Below, piece after piece: positions 1 through 8,105 of a DNA stretch of 64,000 nucleotides. This DNA is from JAPLJU01 sp036725345 (GTDB lineage: Bacteria > Desulfobacterota > Syntrophia > Syntrophales > UBA2192). Where the stretch lies: assembly GCA_036725345.1 (NCBI GenBank), contig DAIMEJ010000005.1:62001-126000 (forward strand), read 5' to 3'. The notes beneath the pieces were generated by a model. It worked only from the letters and a program-made list of their open reading frames with translations, searched no databases and was not told the origin of the DNA. How positions within the stretch are numbered: the stretch's first letter is position 1; every line of letters begins with the position of its first letter. The position numbers and the translations under genes are program-made.

Positions 1-233
1 AGATCGATCCCCACGACGGAGCACTTTTCTCTTTTCATCGCCGCGAAAGCCAGGTCCCCCGTGCCCGTCGCGATATCGAGGACGAGGTCCCCATCCTTCA
101 TGCGGAGGGATTTGACCGCCATCCTGCGCCACATGAAATCAATGCCGAGCGAGAGAAGATGATTCAGAAGGTCGTAGGACGGCGCAACCCTGTCAAACAT
201 ACCCGCCATGGTCTTTGCGCCCCTGTTCTCCAT
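1..233 (-). CDS. ubiE: Demethylmenaquinone/ubiquinone methyltransferase, 5' part only
   Basis: This is the N-terminal part of an SAM-dependent C-methyltransferase of quinone biosynthesis; the rest lies beyond the left edge. The translation starts MENRGAKTMAGMFDRVAPSY and continues through the UbiE signature (YDLLNHLLSLGIDFMWR) into the SAM-binding motif I (VLDIATGTGDLAF). A GGGGAAAAAGG stretch immediately precedes the ATG. In an anaerobe the product is more likely menaquinone (MenG role) than ubiquinone, but that is inference. It is transcribed away from nrdD, so the space between them holds divergent promoters. Confidence 0.9.
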   Translation of the reverse strand, partial: MENRGAKTMAGMFDRVAPSYDLLNHLLSLGIDFMWRRMAVKSLRMKDGDLVLDIATGTGDLAFAAMKREKCSVVGID

Positions 234-438
234 CCTTTTTCCCCGCCTGAAAGAAATTCCCGTTAATGACCGATCAAAGTGACAAAAAATCAGAGTAATA
301 GGCTAATATATAATAATACCGAATGCTTAGAAAAAATAAAATGGGGCGTTGTCCCCGATTTCCTTCTGTGCTATTAGGACGCAACCTGAAGGACAAGCAA
401 AAAAATTAGGATTTTTCTCGTAAAAATGAAAAATTTTC

Positions 439-467
439 TTGCCTATATATTGTATTAAGGTTAAAAT
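439..467 (+). promoter_or_regulatory. Sigma-70-like promoter of nrdD
   Basis: TTGCCT (439-444) and TAAAAT (462-467) are separated by 17 bp, matching four and five of six consensus bases. They lie about 65-90 bp before the nrdD start. The rest of the ubiE-nrdD gap (234-438) is AT-rich and must carry the ubiE promoter, but no unique site could be picked there. Two NrdR-like boxes overlap this promoter, one on the -35 side and one across the predicted start site near 474. Confidence 0.6.
440..455 (+). promoter_or_regulatory. NrdR-box-like operator, distal copy
   Basis: The 16-mer TGCCTATATATTGTAT matches 12 of 16 positions of the NrdR consensus ACACWATATATWGTGT. Its centre is 32 bp (about three helical turns) upstream of the centre of the second box, the usual spacing of paired NrdR boxes in front of ribonucleotide reductase genes. 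It overlaps the -35 element of the nrdD promoter, which suits a repressor. No nrdR gene is present in this window. Confidence 0.65.
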
Positions 468-471
468 TCAA

Positions 472-487
472 CCACAACATATTGGGG
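472..487 (+). promoter_or_regulatory. NrdR-box-like operator, proximal copy
   Basis: The 16-mer CCACAACATATTGGGG also matches 12 of 16 NrdR consensus positions and lies 16 bp after the end of the first box. It covers the predicted transcription start just downstream of the -10 hexamer. The paired arrangement supports ATP/dATP-responsive NrdR repression of nrdD. Confidence 0.65.
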
Positions 488-530
488 TAAAGCATTCTTA
501 TTTCTAAAATTCGAAAAAAAGGAGGGGTGA

Positions 531-2612
531 ATGCACATCGAAATACGCAAGCGTGACGGGCGTTTAGTCAAATTTGACGCCCAGAAAATCACGAATGCGA
601 TCGCCAAAGCCGGCGCCGCATCCGGCGAGTTCGACGAAGAAACCTCAAGAAAACTGACCATCAAGGTTCTGGCCTGCGCCGAAAGACTCTTCGAAACGGA
701 CATCCCGAGCGTTGAAGAAATCCAGGACATCGTGGAGGAAATCCTTCTGTCCTCGCCCTATCGCAGGACTGCCAAGGCTTATATCATATATCGTGAACAA
801 CATGCCAGGCTTCGAGACATCACCAACAAGATGGAAGTGGACCTGGTGGATCAATACCTGAAGAAATCGGACTGGAAAATCAACGAGAACAGCAATATGG
901 ACTACTCCCTCCAGGGGCTCAACAACTACATCTCCTCGGAGGTGAGCAAGGTCTACTGGCTCAATGAAATCTACTCCCCCGAGATCCGGAGAGCCCACAC
1001 AGATGGCGATTTCCACATCCATGATTTAAGCCTCCTTTCCGTCTACTGTGTGGGCTGGGATCTCTATGACCTCCTCAACGAGGGGTTCCGGGGCGTCTCC
1101 GGGAAGGTGGAAAGCCGTCCGGCCAAGCATCTGCGGAGCGCCCTCGGGCAGGTCATCAATTTCTTCTACACCCTGCAGGGCGAGGCGGCCGGGGCGCAGG
1201 CCTTTTCCAATTTCGACACCCTCATGGCCCCCTTCATCCGCTACGACGGCCTCCAGTACCGGGAGATCAAGCAGGCCCTGCAGGAATTCATCTTCAACAT
1301 CAACGTCCCCACGAGGGTCGGTTTCCAGACACCCTTCACGAACGTGACCCTGGACGTCATGGTGCCGAGTTTCTACCGGGACATGAACGTCATCATCGGC
1401 GGGGAGGCGCAGAAGGAAACGTACGGTGAATTTCAGCACGAGATGAACCTTTTCAACAAGGCGTTCTTAGAGGTGATGGCGGAGGGGGATGCGAAGGGAA
1501 GAGTCTTCACATTCCCCATCCCCACCTACAACATCACGAAGGATTTCGACTGGGACAACCCCGTCCTCAAGGGGTTGTGGGACATGAGCGCGAAATACGG
1601 CGTTCCCTACTTCTCGAACTTCGTCAATTCCGACATGAACCCCGAGGACGCCAGGAGCATGTGCTGCAGGCTCCGCATCGACAACCGGGAGCTGGAAACG
1701 AGGGGCGGGGGCCTCTTCGGGTCGAATCCGCTGACGGGTTCCATCGGGGTGGTCACCGTCAACATGCCGAGGATCGGCTACCTGAGCAAGACCGAAGAGG
1801 ATTTCAAGAAGCGCCTCGAGCGTCTCATGGTCATGGCCAGGGAAAGCCTGGAGACGAAGCGCAAGGTCTTGGAGAAATTCACCGAGGGCAATCTCTACCC
1901 CTACACGAAATACTACCTGCGCAACATCAAGACCAAGCTCGGCGCGTACTGGAAGAACCACTTCTCGACGATCGGGCTCGTGGGCATGAACGAGGCCTGC
2001 GTGAATTTCATGGGCAAGAACATCGGGTCGAAGGAGGGACAGGAATTCACGAAGCGCATCCTCGACTTCATGCGGGTGAAACTCAATGATTTCCAGCGGG
2101 AGACGGGCAACAACTACAACCTCGAGGCGACACCCGCCGAGGGCACCTCCTTCCGGCTGGCCCAGATCGACGTGAAGAAGTACCCCGACATTTACACGGC
2201 CACCGGCCGCGCCAACGGGAAGGCCGCCTTCTACACGAACTCGACACAGCTGCCCGTCAATTACACCGACGACGTCTTCGAGGCCCTGGACCTGCAGGAC
2301 GACATCCAGAGGCGTTACACGGGAGGCACCGTTTTCCACACCTTCATCGGCGAGCGGATCCAGGAGGCCCAGGCCGCAAAGGTTCTGGTGAAGAAGATCT
2401 GCGACAATTACCACCTGCCCTATTTCACTTTCTCGCCCACCTTCAGCGTCTGCCCGAACCACGGCTACCTGAAGGGTGAAATCGCCGCCTGCCCGCAGTG
2501 CGGCGATGAATGCGAGATCTATTCCCGCATCGTCGGATACCTGCGTCCGACGAAGCAGTGGAACAAGGGCAAGCAGGAAGAGTTTATGATGAGAAAAGCC
2601 TTCAAGTTGTGA
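531..2612 (+). CDS. nrdD: Anaerobic ribonucleoside-triphosphate reductase (class III)
   Basis: This glycyl-radical enzyme reduces ribonucleoside triphosphates to deoxyribonucleotides without oxygen. The 693-residue protein starts with an ATP-cone allosteric domain (about 1-95, opening MHIEIRKRDGRLVKFDAQ), followed by the ten-stranded barrel with Cys378/Cys379 in the active-site segment MCCRLRIDNRELETRGGG. A C-terminal zinc site is formed by Cys641, Cys654, Cys657 and Cys661. The radical glycine is Gly669 in RIVGYL. The ribosome site AAAGGAGGGGTGA precedes the ATG. Its activase nrdG lies on the same strand 6.6 kb downstream instead of adjacent. Regulation by NrdR is suggested by two operator-like boxes upstream. 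Confidence 0.97.
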   Translation: MHIEIRKRDGRLVKFDAQKITNAIAKAGAASGEFDEETSRKLTIKVLACAERLFETDIPSVEEIQDIVEEILLSSPYRRTAKAYIIYREQHARLRDITNKMEVDLVDQYLKKSDWKINENSNMDYSLQGLNNYISSEVSKVYWLNEIYSPEIRRAHTDGDFHIHDLSLLSVYCVGWDLYDLLNEGFRGVSGKVESRPAKHLRSALGQVINFFYTLQGEAAGAQAFSNFDTLMAPFIRYDGLQYREIKQALQEFIFNINVPTRVGFQTPFTNVTLDVMVPSFYRDMNVIIGGEAQKETYGEFQHEMNLFNKAFLEVMAEGDAKGRVFTFPIPTYNITKDFDWDNPVLKGLWDMSAKYGVPYFSNFVNSDMNPEDARSMCCRLRIDNRELETRGGGLFGSNPLTGSIGVVTVNMPRIGYLSKTEEDFKKRLERLMVMARESLETKRKVLEKFTEGNLYPYTKYYLRNIKTKLGAYWKNHFSTIGLVGMNEACVNFMGKNIGSKEGQEFTKRILDFMRVKLNDFQRETGNNYNLEATPAEGTSFRLAQIDVKKYPDIYTATGRANGKAAFYTNSTQLPVNYTDDVFEALDLQDDIQRRYTGGTVFHTFIGERIQEAQAAKVLVKKICDNYHLPYFTFSPTFSVCPNHGYLKGEIAACPQCGDECEIYSRIVGYLRPTKQWNKGKQEEFMMRKAFKL

Positions 2613-2673
2613 AGGCGCACGCGGCAGACCGTGGAAAGCGTTTCCAGGTTAACGACTCATTAACCCCTTGAGG

Positions 2674-2707
2674 ACGCTGCGGCACCGGATCCAGGGCGCC
2701 GCAGCGT
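2674..2707. terminator. Hairpin between convergent genes
   Basis: A 10-bp perfect stem, ACGCTGCGGC (2674-2683) with GCCGCAGCGT (2698-2707), encloses a 14-nt loop. It sits between the converging nrdD and DUF6159 genes. No long U-run follows on either strand, so termination is probable from position but the hairpin is not a textbook intrinsic terminator. Confidence 0.5.
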
Positions 2708-2730
2708 TCGTCGTTTCGCGGAAGACCTCT

Positions 2731-3570
2731 TTACCCGAAATACCTCGGCTGGATCGCATCCCGGAGCACTTCCCCGTCGAAGCCCGCGGGCGCCTCTCCG
2801 GAGCGGGCATAGTGGTAAAGCGCCGCCTGGAAGATGCCCTGGAGGGCCGACTGGAAGACAGAGAGGATGATCAGATAAAGGGCCGAAAGCACCATCAAGA
2901 CTAGCGCCAGAGCCCCTTTCCCCGAAATAACACTGAAGACGTAAAATGCGGCGGCCGGCAGGCTCAGAACACCAAAGACCAGCCCGAAGCTGAACGTGCC
3001 GATCAGTTCCTCCCCCCAGGTCTTCTTCAGCAGATGGACCGACCGCTTGTAGGCTTCGACGGGCCCCTTCCCTTCATTGACCAGGACGGGGATGACGAGA
3101 AAGCTCGTGACGCTCCAGGCCATTCCCAGAAGGCCTGCGACGATCCTGCCGAGCAGCCTCGAGCGCTCCGCAATGGACCTCAGGATGAGGCCGACGGTTG
3201 CCGAAACCAGAGCCCACCCGGCGATTTCGGAAATAAACGAAAACGCCGCACGCAGGCCATCCGATACGGTCGGGTCCCCGCCGTTCATCCGGAGGGTGGC
3301 GCAGACGATGATCGCGCAATTGAAAAAGATGATGACAAAGTAGCAGATGAAATAGAAGAGAAAGAGGATGACCGAGTTGACCGCAAGCGACCCTTCCGAT
3401 AAAAGGCTTCGGCCCGAGATGCCCAGGGCTATAATCGGCGCGATAAAAGAAGCGACCACCAGGATCAATGCCACCCCGGAAATGACCGGGAAGAGGAGGA
3501 TTTCCCTGTCCGCTTTCAGAATCGCCCAGGAAGCCTTCATAAGCTGCCACGAACTGGCGAGTTTTTCCAT
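2731..3570 (-). CDS. DUF6159 family integral membrane protein
   Basis: The 279-residue protein has about six hydrophobic segments and the conserved features of the DUF6159 family: an N-terminal SWAILKADREILLFPVISG segment, a NGGDPTVSDGLRAA loop, and the later AYKRSVHLLKKTWGEELIG motif. The family's function is not known. The start at 3570 is preferred because AGGGAG then lies 7 nt upstream; in-frame starts at 3576 and 3651 are less likely. The gene stands alone, convergent with nrdD and divergent from the secreted-protein gene at 3689. Confidence 0.85.
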   Translation of the reverse strand: MEKLASSWQLMKASWAILKADREILLFPVISGVALILVVASFIAPIIALGISGRSLLSEGSLAVNSVILFLFYFICYFVIIFFNCAIIVCATLRMNGGDPTVSDGLRAAFSFISEIAGWALVSATVGLILRSIAERSRLLGRIVAGLLGMAWSVTSFLVIPVLVNEGKGPVEAYKRSVHLLKKTWGEELIGTFSFGLVFGVLSLPAAAFYVFSVISGKGALALVLMVLSALYLIILSVFQSALQGIFQAALYHYARSGEAPAGFDGEVLRDAIQPRYFG

Positions 3571-3688
3571 CGTCATGCTCCCTGTGGAATAAATTTTGTT
3601 TTGCTTCCGGGGGCCTTCTCTGGTACTCAGATAACGCGTTGCAAATATCAATCCATATCGTATTCAATCATCCCGCGGGAGTCGTTCG

Positions 3689-4207
3689 ATGAAAAGAATC
3701 CTCATGACCGTGACCCTGTCTCTGATCGTATTTTCCGGCAACGCTTTCGGACAGGCCGGCGCGCCGGCCAAGGTGATCCCCATCGAACGCCTGCAGACGG
3801 CGAAGCTGGCTTCGACGGATTACCCCTCGAAAGCCGGGGCCGTGAGGTCCGTCATTCCCGGGCCTCTCACGGGGGACAGGACTTTCGACGCAAAAACGCA
3901 GAAGCTGGCCTCGAATTACGAAAAGGAACTGGGCAGGCTTGACGCCGTCATGCAGGCAGTCTCCGTGGAACTTCGGAGAGACCAGGCCGATCGGAAGAAA
4001 TTGAGCGGCCTTTCCAGGAAGGTCGAAGGCCACATGAAAGCGCTTAAAAAGAAGCATTCAGAACTGAAGACCCACCTGACCGGGGCCATCACCTCCGAGA
4101 AAAGCGGCCGCCCGGCCGTCACAGCGGCCTACGAAAGCTTCGACCGGAAAGCCGGCGAGTTGTACGGCATCATCTCAACGATCGGGAACAACATGAAGGG
4201 TCTGTAA
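3689..4207 (+). CDS. Secreted helical protein of unknown function
   Basis: The 172-residue product starts with a cleavable signal peptide (MKRILMTVTLSLIVFSGNAF, cleavage probably after AFG). The mature part is highly charged and, from about residue 70 to the end, looks helical or coiled coil (repeated K/E/R/L heptad-like spacing). There are no cysteines and no enzymatic motif. GGGAG lies 8-12 nt before the ATG. I do not recognise a family. A periplasmic structural or binding role is a guess. Confidence 0.7.
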   Translation: MKRILMTVTLSLIVFSGNAFGQAGAPAKVIPIERLQTAKLASTDYPSKAGAVRSVIPGPLTGDRTFDAKTQKLASNYEKELGRLDAVMQAVSVELRRDQADRKKLSGLSRKVEGHMKALKKKHSELKTHLTGAITSEKSGRPAVTAAYESFDRKAGELYGIISTIGNNMKGL

Positions 4208-4325
4208 ACAGCGCAAAATCCTTTTCCCGCGGCCGAATCAGCTTCCCGATCCGGCAGGCGATTCGGCGCTCGAACCGTAAAGTTTCTTTTTTGAAAATCG
4301 CATTCAAAAAACAGGGAGAAGAAAA

Positions 4326-6263
4326 ATGAAACCGTTCAAACATCTTTTCACGCCGGCGAAAATCGGGCGTCTGGAACTCAAGAACAGGATCGTCATGCTC
4401 CCGTTGACGACCGGGTACACCGAGGCGGATGAAACCGTCGGCAATCGATTCATAGACTTTTTCGAAGCGCGGGCGAAGGGCGGCGCAGCCCTGCTCATCG
4501 TCCCCTTCTCCCCGATCCGCGCGGGCTCGCCTGTGGAGCCCGGGATGTACGACGACCGGTTCATCGCTTCCGCCAGGAAACTCACGGGTCGAATCCACGG
4601 CGGCGGTGCGAAGATCGGCGCACAGTTCATCATCTCATACCACGTCGTCTTCGGGAAAGGCGCCCCTGAGGTTGTCGGTCCGTCACCCGTGATGAACCAG
4701 ATCATGCGCTGCATTCCGAGGGAACTGACGGTCGATGAAATCCGCTACATCACCGGCGAATACGGCCGGTCGGCCCGTCGGGCCCGCGAGGCCGGTTTTG
4801 ACCTCGTGGAAGTCCTCGTCGGAGGCGGGTACCTCCTGAACCGCTTCCTCTCCCCCATCACCAACAAAAGAACCGATCTGTACGGCGGGATCCTTGAAAA
4901 CCGGATCAGGGTTACGCTTGAAGCCATTGAAAGCATGCGGAAAGAAGTCGGGGCGGATTTCCCGATCGGCGTCCGCATCAATCTTGAAGAGCAGATGGAA
5001 GGCGGCCACACCATTGAGGACTCGAAGGAGGTCCTGAAAATTCTCGAAAAGGCGGGCGTCCAGGTCATCAACGCCTACACGGGCTGGCATGAATCACCCG
5101 TTCCCACCGTCCAGGGTTTTCTGCCCAAGGGAGCCTTCGCCCGGCTCGCCCAGAAAGCAAAAGGCTGGGTCCGGATACCTGTCATCGCCGCCAACCGCAT
5201 CAGCGACCCCTTCGTGGCGGAACAGATCCTCGCCGACGGCATGGCCGACTTTGTCGGGATGGGCAGAGCCCTTCTCGCCGACCCGGAACTCCCCAACAAG
5301 ACGCGGGAGGGAAGAATCGACGAGATCATCCCCTGCATCGCCTGCTCCACCTGCCTGTCGGAAATCGTGACCACCTACCGGAAGTGGGGCCAGCCAACGG
5401 CGACCTATTGCACGGTCAACCCGGCGGCCGGAAGAGAGTCGGCCTGCAGGCTGGAGCCTGCCAGGACACCCAGGAAGGTCCTCGTCATTGGCGGCGGTCC
5501 CGCGGGGATGGAAGCGGCCAGGACAGCCGCGACAAGGGGCCACCGGGTCACCCTCTATGAAAAAGGCAAGGAGCCGGGCGGATGGCTGCTGGTCGGCTGC
5601 CTGCCGCCCCACAAGGGGGAAATCGGGAACCTGTCCAGGAGCCTCGCGGTAAGGGCCAGGAAGGCGGGTGTTGACATCCGGCTCAACCGAGAGGCCACCC
5701 CGGAAACCGTGGAGGAGGCAAAACCCGATGTGCTGATCCTGGCCCTGGGGGCCAACCCCCTGGTTCCGAATATCCCGGGCGTAACGGGCGCCAATGTCGT
5801 CCTGGCGGAAGACGTGCTGACCGGCCAAAGGACGGTGAATGGATCCGTCGTCATCATCGGGGGCGGCCTTGTGGGGTGCGAGACGGCCGCATTCCTTATC
5901 GAAAAGGGCCAGGGTATCACGAGGGTCGCCGTCGTCGAAATGCTGGAGCGTATGGCGGAAGCCCTGTCGGCCGCAAACCGCCCCTTCTTCCTGGCCAGGC
6001 TGAAAAAACAAGGCGTCGACCTGAGGACCCGGACTACCGTGGAGGAGATAACGGGCAAGGGCGTCAAGGTGAGCCAGAATGGATCCTCCGGCTTTATCGA
6101 GGGAGACGCCGTGGTGCTGGCCGTAGGACTCAAGGCCGAGGCGAAGGCGATGGAACGTTTCACGGGGAAAGCGCCGGAAGTCTACTCCATCGGAGATTGC
6201 GTCAAACCCCGCATGATCAAAGAAGCCATCGAAGAGGGGTTTCTGACGGGCAGGAAGATCTGA
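4326..6263 (+). CDS. FMN/FAD/[4Fe-4S] enoate reductase, 2,4-dienoyl-CoA reductase type
   Basis: This 645-residue oxidoreductase belongs to the Old Yellow Enzyme group with a C-terminal NAD(P)H:FAD module (2,4-dienoyl-CoA reductase, enoate reductase, trimethylamine dehydrogenase relatives). The N-terminal TIM barrel (about 1-330) starts KHLFTPAKIGRLELKNRIVM. The iron-sulfur cysteines are Cys337, Cys340, Cys343 and Cys362. The spacing (x2, x2, x18) differs from the usual x2, x3, x11, so the cluster site may be unusual. An FAD-binding Rossmann motif (VLVIGGGPAGMEAA) starts near residue 385 and a second dinucleotide motif (VVIIGGGLVGCETAA) near 508. It could reduce unsaturated acyl-CoA in beta-oxidation, but the substrate is unproven. 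Confidence 0.88.
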   Translation: MKPFKHLFTPAKIGRLELKNRIVMLPLTTGYTEADETVGNRFIDFFEARAKGGAALLIVPFSPIRAGSPVEPGMYDDRFIASARKLTGRIHGGGAKIGAQFIISYHVVFGKGAPEVVGPSPVMNQIMRCIPRELTVDEIRYITGEYGRSARRAREAGFDLVEVLVGGGYLLNRFLSPITNKRTDLYGGILENRIRVTLEAIESMRKEVGADFPIGVRINLEEQMEGGHTIEDSKEVLKILEKAGVQVINAYTGWHESPVPTVQGFLPKGAFARLAQKAKGWVRIPVIAANRISDPFVAEQILADGMADFVGMGRALLADPELPNKTREGRIDEIIPCIACSTCLSEIVTTYRKWGQPTATYCTVNPAAGRESACRLEPARTPRKVLVIGGGPAGMEAARTAATRGHRVTLYEKGKEPGGWLLVGCLPPHKGEIGNLSRSLAVRARKAGVDIRLNREATPETVEEAKPDVLILALGANPLVPNIPGVTGANVVLAEDVLTGQRTVNGSVVIIGGGLVGCETAAFLIEKGQGITRVAVVEMLERMAEALSAANRPFFLARLKKQGVDLRTRTTVEEITGKGVKVSQNGSSGFIEGDAVVLAVGLKAEAKAMERFTGKAPEVYSIGDCVKPRMIKEAIEEGFLTGRKI

Positions 6264-6493
6264 CGATTGACCGGCGGGTTCGGCGTCCCCGTGCAAGCCT
6301 TCATGGTGAAGATGCGCTCCCCGGACAGGGGAACGTGAAATTTCACACTGTCTTCGGGGGGATGTGATACCGAACATGGGCCCGAGGCCGTTGAAAGACC
6401 TTCAGTTTCGACTCTTCCTGCCGATAGGATTCCTGTGGTCATCCGGAAACGTGATGACGATAAGATCTCGTATTTTCGAGAGGAGGTGATTGG

Positions 6494-6973
6494 ATGAAAA
6501 ACAATCCTGTGAAATACATGATGTATCTATCGGCCTTTTTGTTCGCCATCCTGTCTTACCAGGCCATCGCTCATGCGACCCTCTACAAGTGGGTCGATGA
6601 AAAGGGCGTCCTCCATATGACCGATACGCCGCCCGACGCCGCGACAGCCCGTAAATACGTCGTCGAGAAGACGGGGGCCGATGAATCAGGCACAGCCCAG
6701 GCCGCCGAAAAGAAGGACGTGAAACCCTCCCGGCACGAGGTCGTGATTTACACCACACCCACGTGCCCATACTGCAAATACGCGAAAGAGTTTCTTTCGC
6801 AAAAAGGCGTCTTTTACACGGAGAAGGATGTGTCTGCTGACCCCGCGGCCAAAGACGAGATGATGGCCCTCACGGGCAAGGATGCCGTTCCCGTCATCGT
6901 CATCGACGGTGAGCCGATCGTGGGGTTCAATGCACAGAAGATCGAGGAGAAACTCGGCCTCGTCAAAAAATGA
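6494..6973 (+). CDS. Exported DUF4124-glutaredoxin protein
   Basis: The 159-residue protein has a signal peptide (about 1-28), a DUF4124-like segment (LYKWVDEKGVLHMTDTPP, residues 30-47) and a glutaredoxin domain (about 82-155) with the active-site motif Cys91-Pro-Tyr-Cys94. The cis-proline region is present in KDAVPVIVIDGEPIVGF. It probably acts as a thiol-disulfide oxidoreductase outside the cytoplasm. The ribosome site GAGGAGGTGATT is unusually complete. An intrinsic terminator follows 25 nt after the stop, so the gene is transcribed alone. Confidence 0.88.
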   Translation: MKNNPVKYMMYLSAFLFAILSYQAIAHATLYKWVDEKGVLHMTDTPPDAATARKYVVEKTGADESGTAQAAEKKDVKPSRHEVVIYTTPTCPYCKYAKEFLSQKGVFYTEKDVSADPAAKDEMMALTGKDAVPVIVIDGEPIVGFNAQKIEEKLGLVKK

Positions 6974-6998
6974 GTATGAAGGGCATCGGCACCGGATC

Positions 6999-7031
6999 AA
7001 GGACAGTCCCGGGCGGGTCTGTCCTTTTTTT
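6999..7031 (+). terminator. Intrinsic terminator
   Basis: AAGGACAG (6999-7006) pairs with CTGTCCTT (7019-7026) across a 12-nt GC-rich loop, followed by a seven-base T-run ending at 7031. It terminates the glutaredoxin gene on the plus strand. Confidence 0.85.
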
Positions 7032-7048
7032 ATCCGGCGCCCCTCCCG

Positions 7049-7438
7049 TCACGCCCCGCAGATCACGGAGATCTCTATAGAGGCATCCCTCGGGAGCCTG
7101 GCCACCTGCAAGGTTTCACGGGCAGGGAGAATGTCCGCAAAATAGCGATTGTAGACTTCGTTGAATTTTGCGAAATTGCCCATGTCGCTCAGGAACACCG
7201 AGGCTTTCAGAACGTTCCGCAGTGTCAGGCCGCCCGCCTCGACGACGGCCTTGATGTTCTCGAGAACCAGGGTGACCTGCTCTTCGAAGCTCCCCCGCGA
7301 CATCTCGTTCGTTTTCGGGTCGATGGGGATCATCCCCGATACAAAGAGGAGATCGCCGAATTTGACGGCCTGCGCGTAAGGGCCGATGGCCTTCGGGGCC
7401 CCCGGTGTGCTGACAATCCTTCTTTCTTTTGCAGACAT
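7049..7438 (-). CDS. ridA: RidA family reactive intermediate deaminase
   Basis: RidA hydrolyses reactive enamine/imine intermediates made by PLP enzymes. The 129-residue product has the usual length and the family core: STPGAPKAIGPYAQAVKFGD at the start, GSFEEQVTLVLENIKAVVEA in the middle, and the ending RLPRDASIEISVICGA with the substrate-binding Arg/Glu region. The start at 7438 is chosen because GAAGGAG lies upstream and the family begins here; the frame remains open further upstream. The EF-hand gene lies 140 bp upstream on the same strand. Confidence 0.93.
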   Translation of the reverse strand: MSAKERRIVSTPGAPKAIGPYAQAVKFGDLLFVSGMIPIDPKTNEMSRGSFEEQVTLVLENIKAVVEAGGLTLRNVLKASVFLSDMGNFAKFNEVYNRYFADILPARETLQVARLPRDASIEISVICGA

Positions 7439-7578
7439 GGCATTTTCTCCTTCTCGGTTCCGTCCATGAAAGTCGGAAACCGGGTTGCGACATAGAGACC
7501 CCCCCGGATCGACCCTCCCGGGGATCTCGACCACGAGACCTCCTTCTGCACCCGGGCCGAAAAACCCGGCGGGCGGGA

Positions 7579-7887
7579 TCATTTCATCAGCTTCTTCGAC
7601 TGCCCGACGTACTCTTCCTCGGTAATCGTCCCGTCACCGTTGGCATCCCAGTACCTGCAATTCTTCTCTGCCGTCTTTTTGTCCTTCCAGACGGCGTAGC
7701 ATTCCTGGGTGCTGAGTTTCCCGTCTTTGTTGGTGTCGGCGGAAGAAAGGATGGATTTGAAAGCTTCCTTTGTCAAGGCATCCGAGGGACCGGCACCCTG
7801 CTGTGCGGCCGTGATACCGGCAGCCACACCGAAGATGAAAACCATTAAAAAGAAAAAAGCAGATGCAGTAAAAACGGACTTTTTCAT
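7579..7887 (-). CDS. Secreted EF-hand calcium-binding protein
   Basis: The 102-residue product has an N-terminal signal peptide (MKKSVFTASAFFFLMVFIFG to about AAQQ). It then carries two canonical 12-residue EF-hand loops, DTNKDGKLSTQE and DANGDGTITEEE, so calcium binding is expected. A Cys pair (in TQECYAVW and EKNCRYW) flanks the linker and could form a disulfide. The start at 7887 follows AAAGGAGGCGCGT. Role unknown; small calcium-binding periplasmic proteins of this kind are often sensors or buffers. Confidence 0.85.
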   Translation of the reverse strand: MKKSVFTASAFFFLMVFIFGVAAGITAAQQGAGPSDALTKEAFKSILSSADTNKDGKLSTQECYAVWKDKKTAEKNCRYWDANGDGTITEEEYVGQSKKLMK

Positions 7888-8017
7888 ACGCGCCTCCTTT
7901 GCGAGCATTTCGGCGGTCCCACGATCCCCTTCCTTTCTAGCAGCCGCGGGCGGGATTTGTCAACGGGATTGCCGGAGGCGAATGCGGGTCTTCGACCCCT
8001 CAGCCGTCCGCACGACG

Positions 8018-8047
8018 TTGACAGGAACGGCGGCGGTCTGCTACCCT
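8018..8047 (+). promoter_or_regulatory. Sigma-70-like promoter of the esterase gene
   Basis: A perfect TTGACA (8018-8023) is 18 bp from TACCCT (8042-8047). The predicted start site lies near 8054, about 50 nt before the ATG at 8106. The same TTGACA...TACCCT form appears before the MFS gene at 13463. Confidence 0.5.
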
Positions 8048-8105
8048 GGCGGCGATAGAGGCAGGCCGTTTTCTCAAGCCCTGCCGCGCTTTTCACGAAT
8101 CATCC

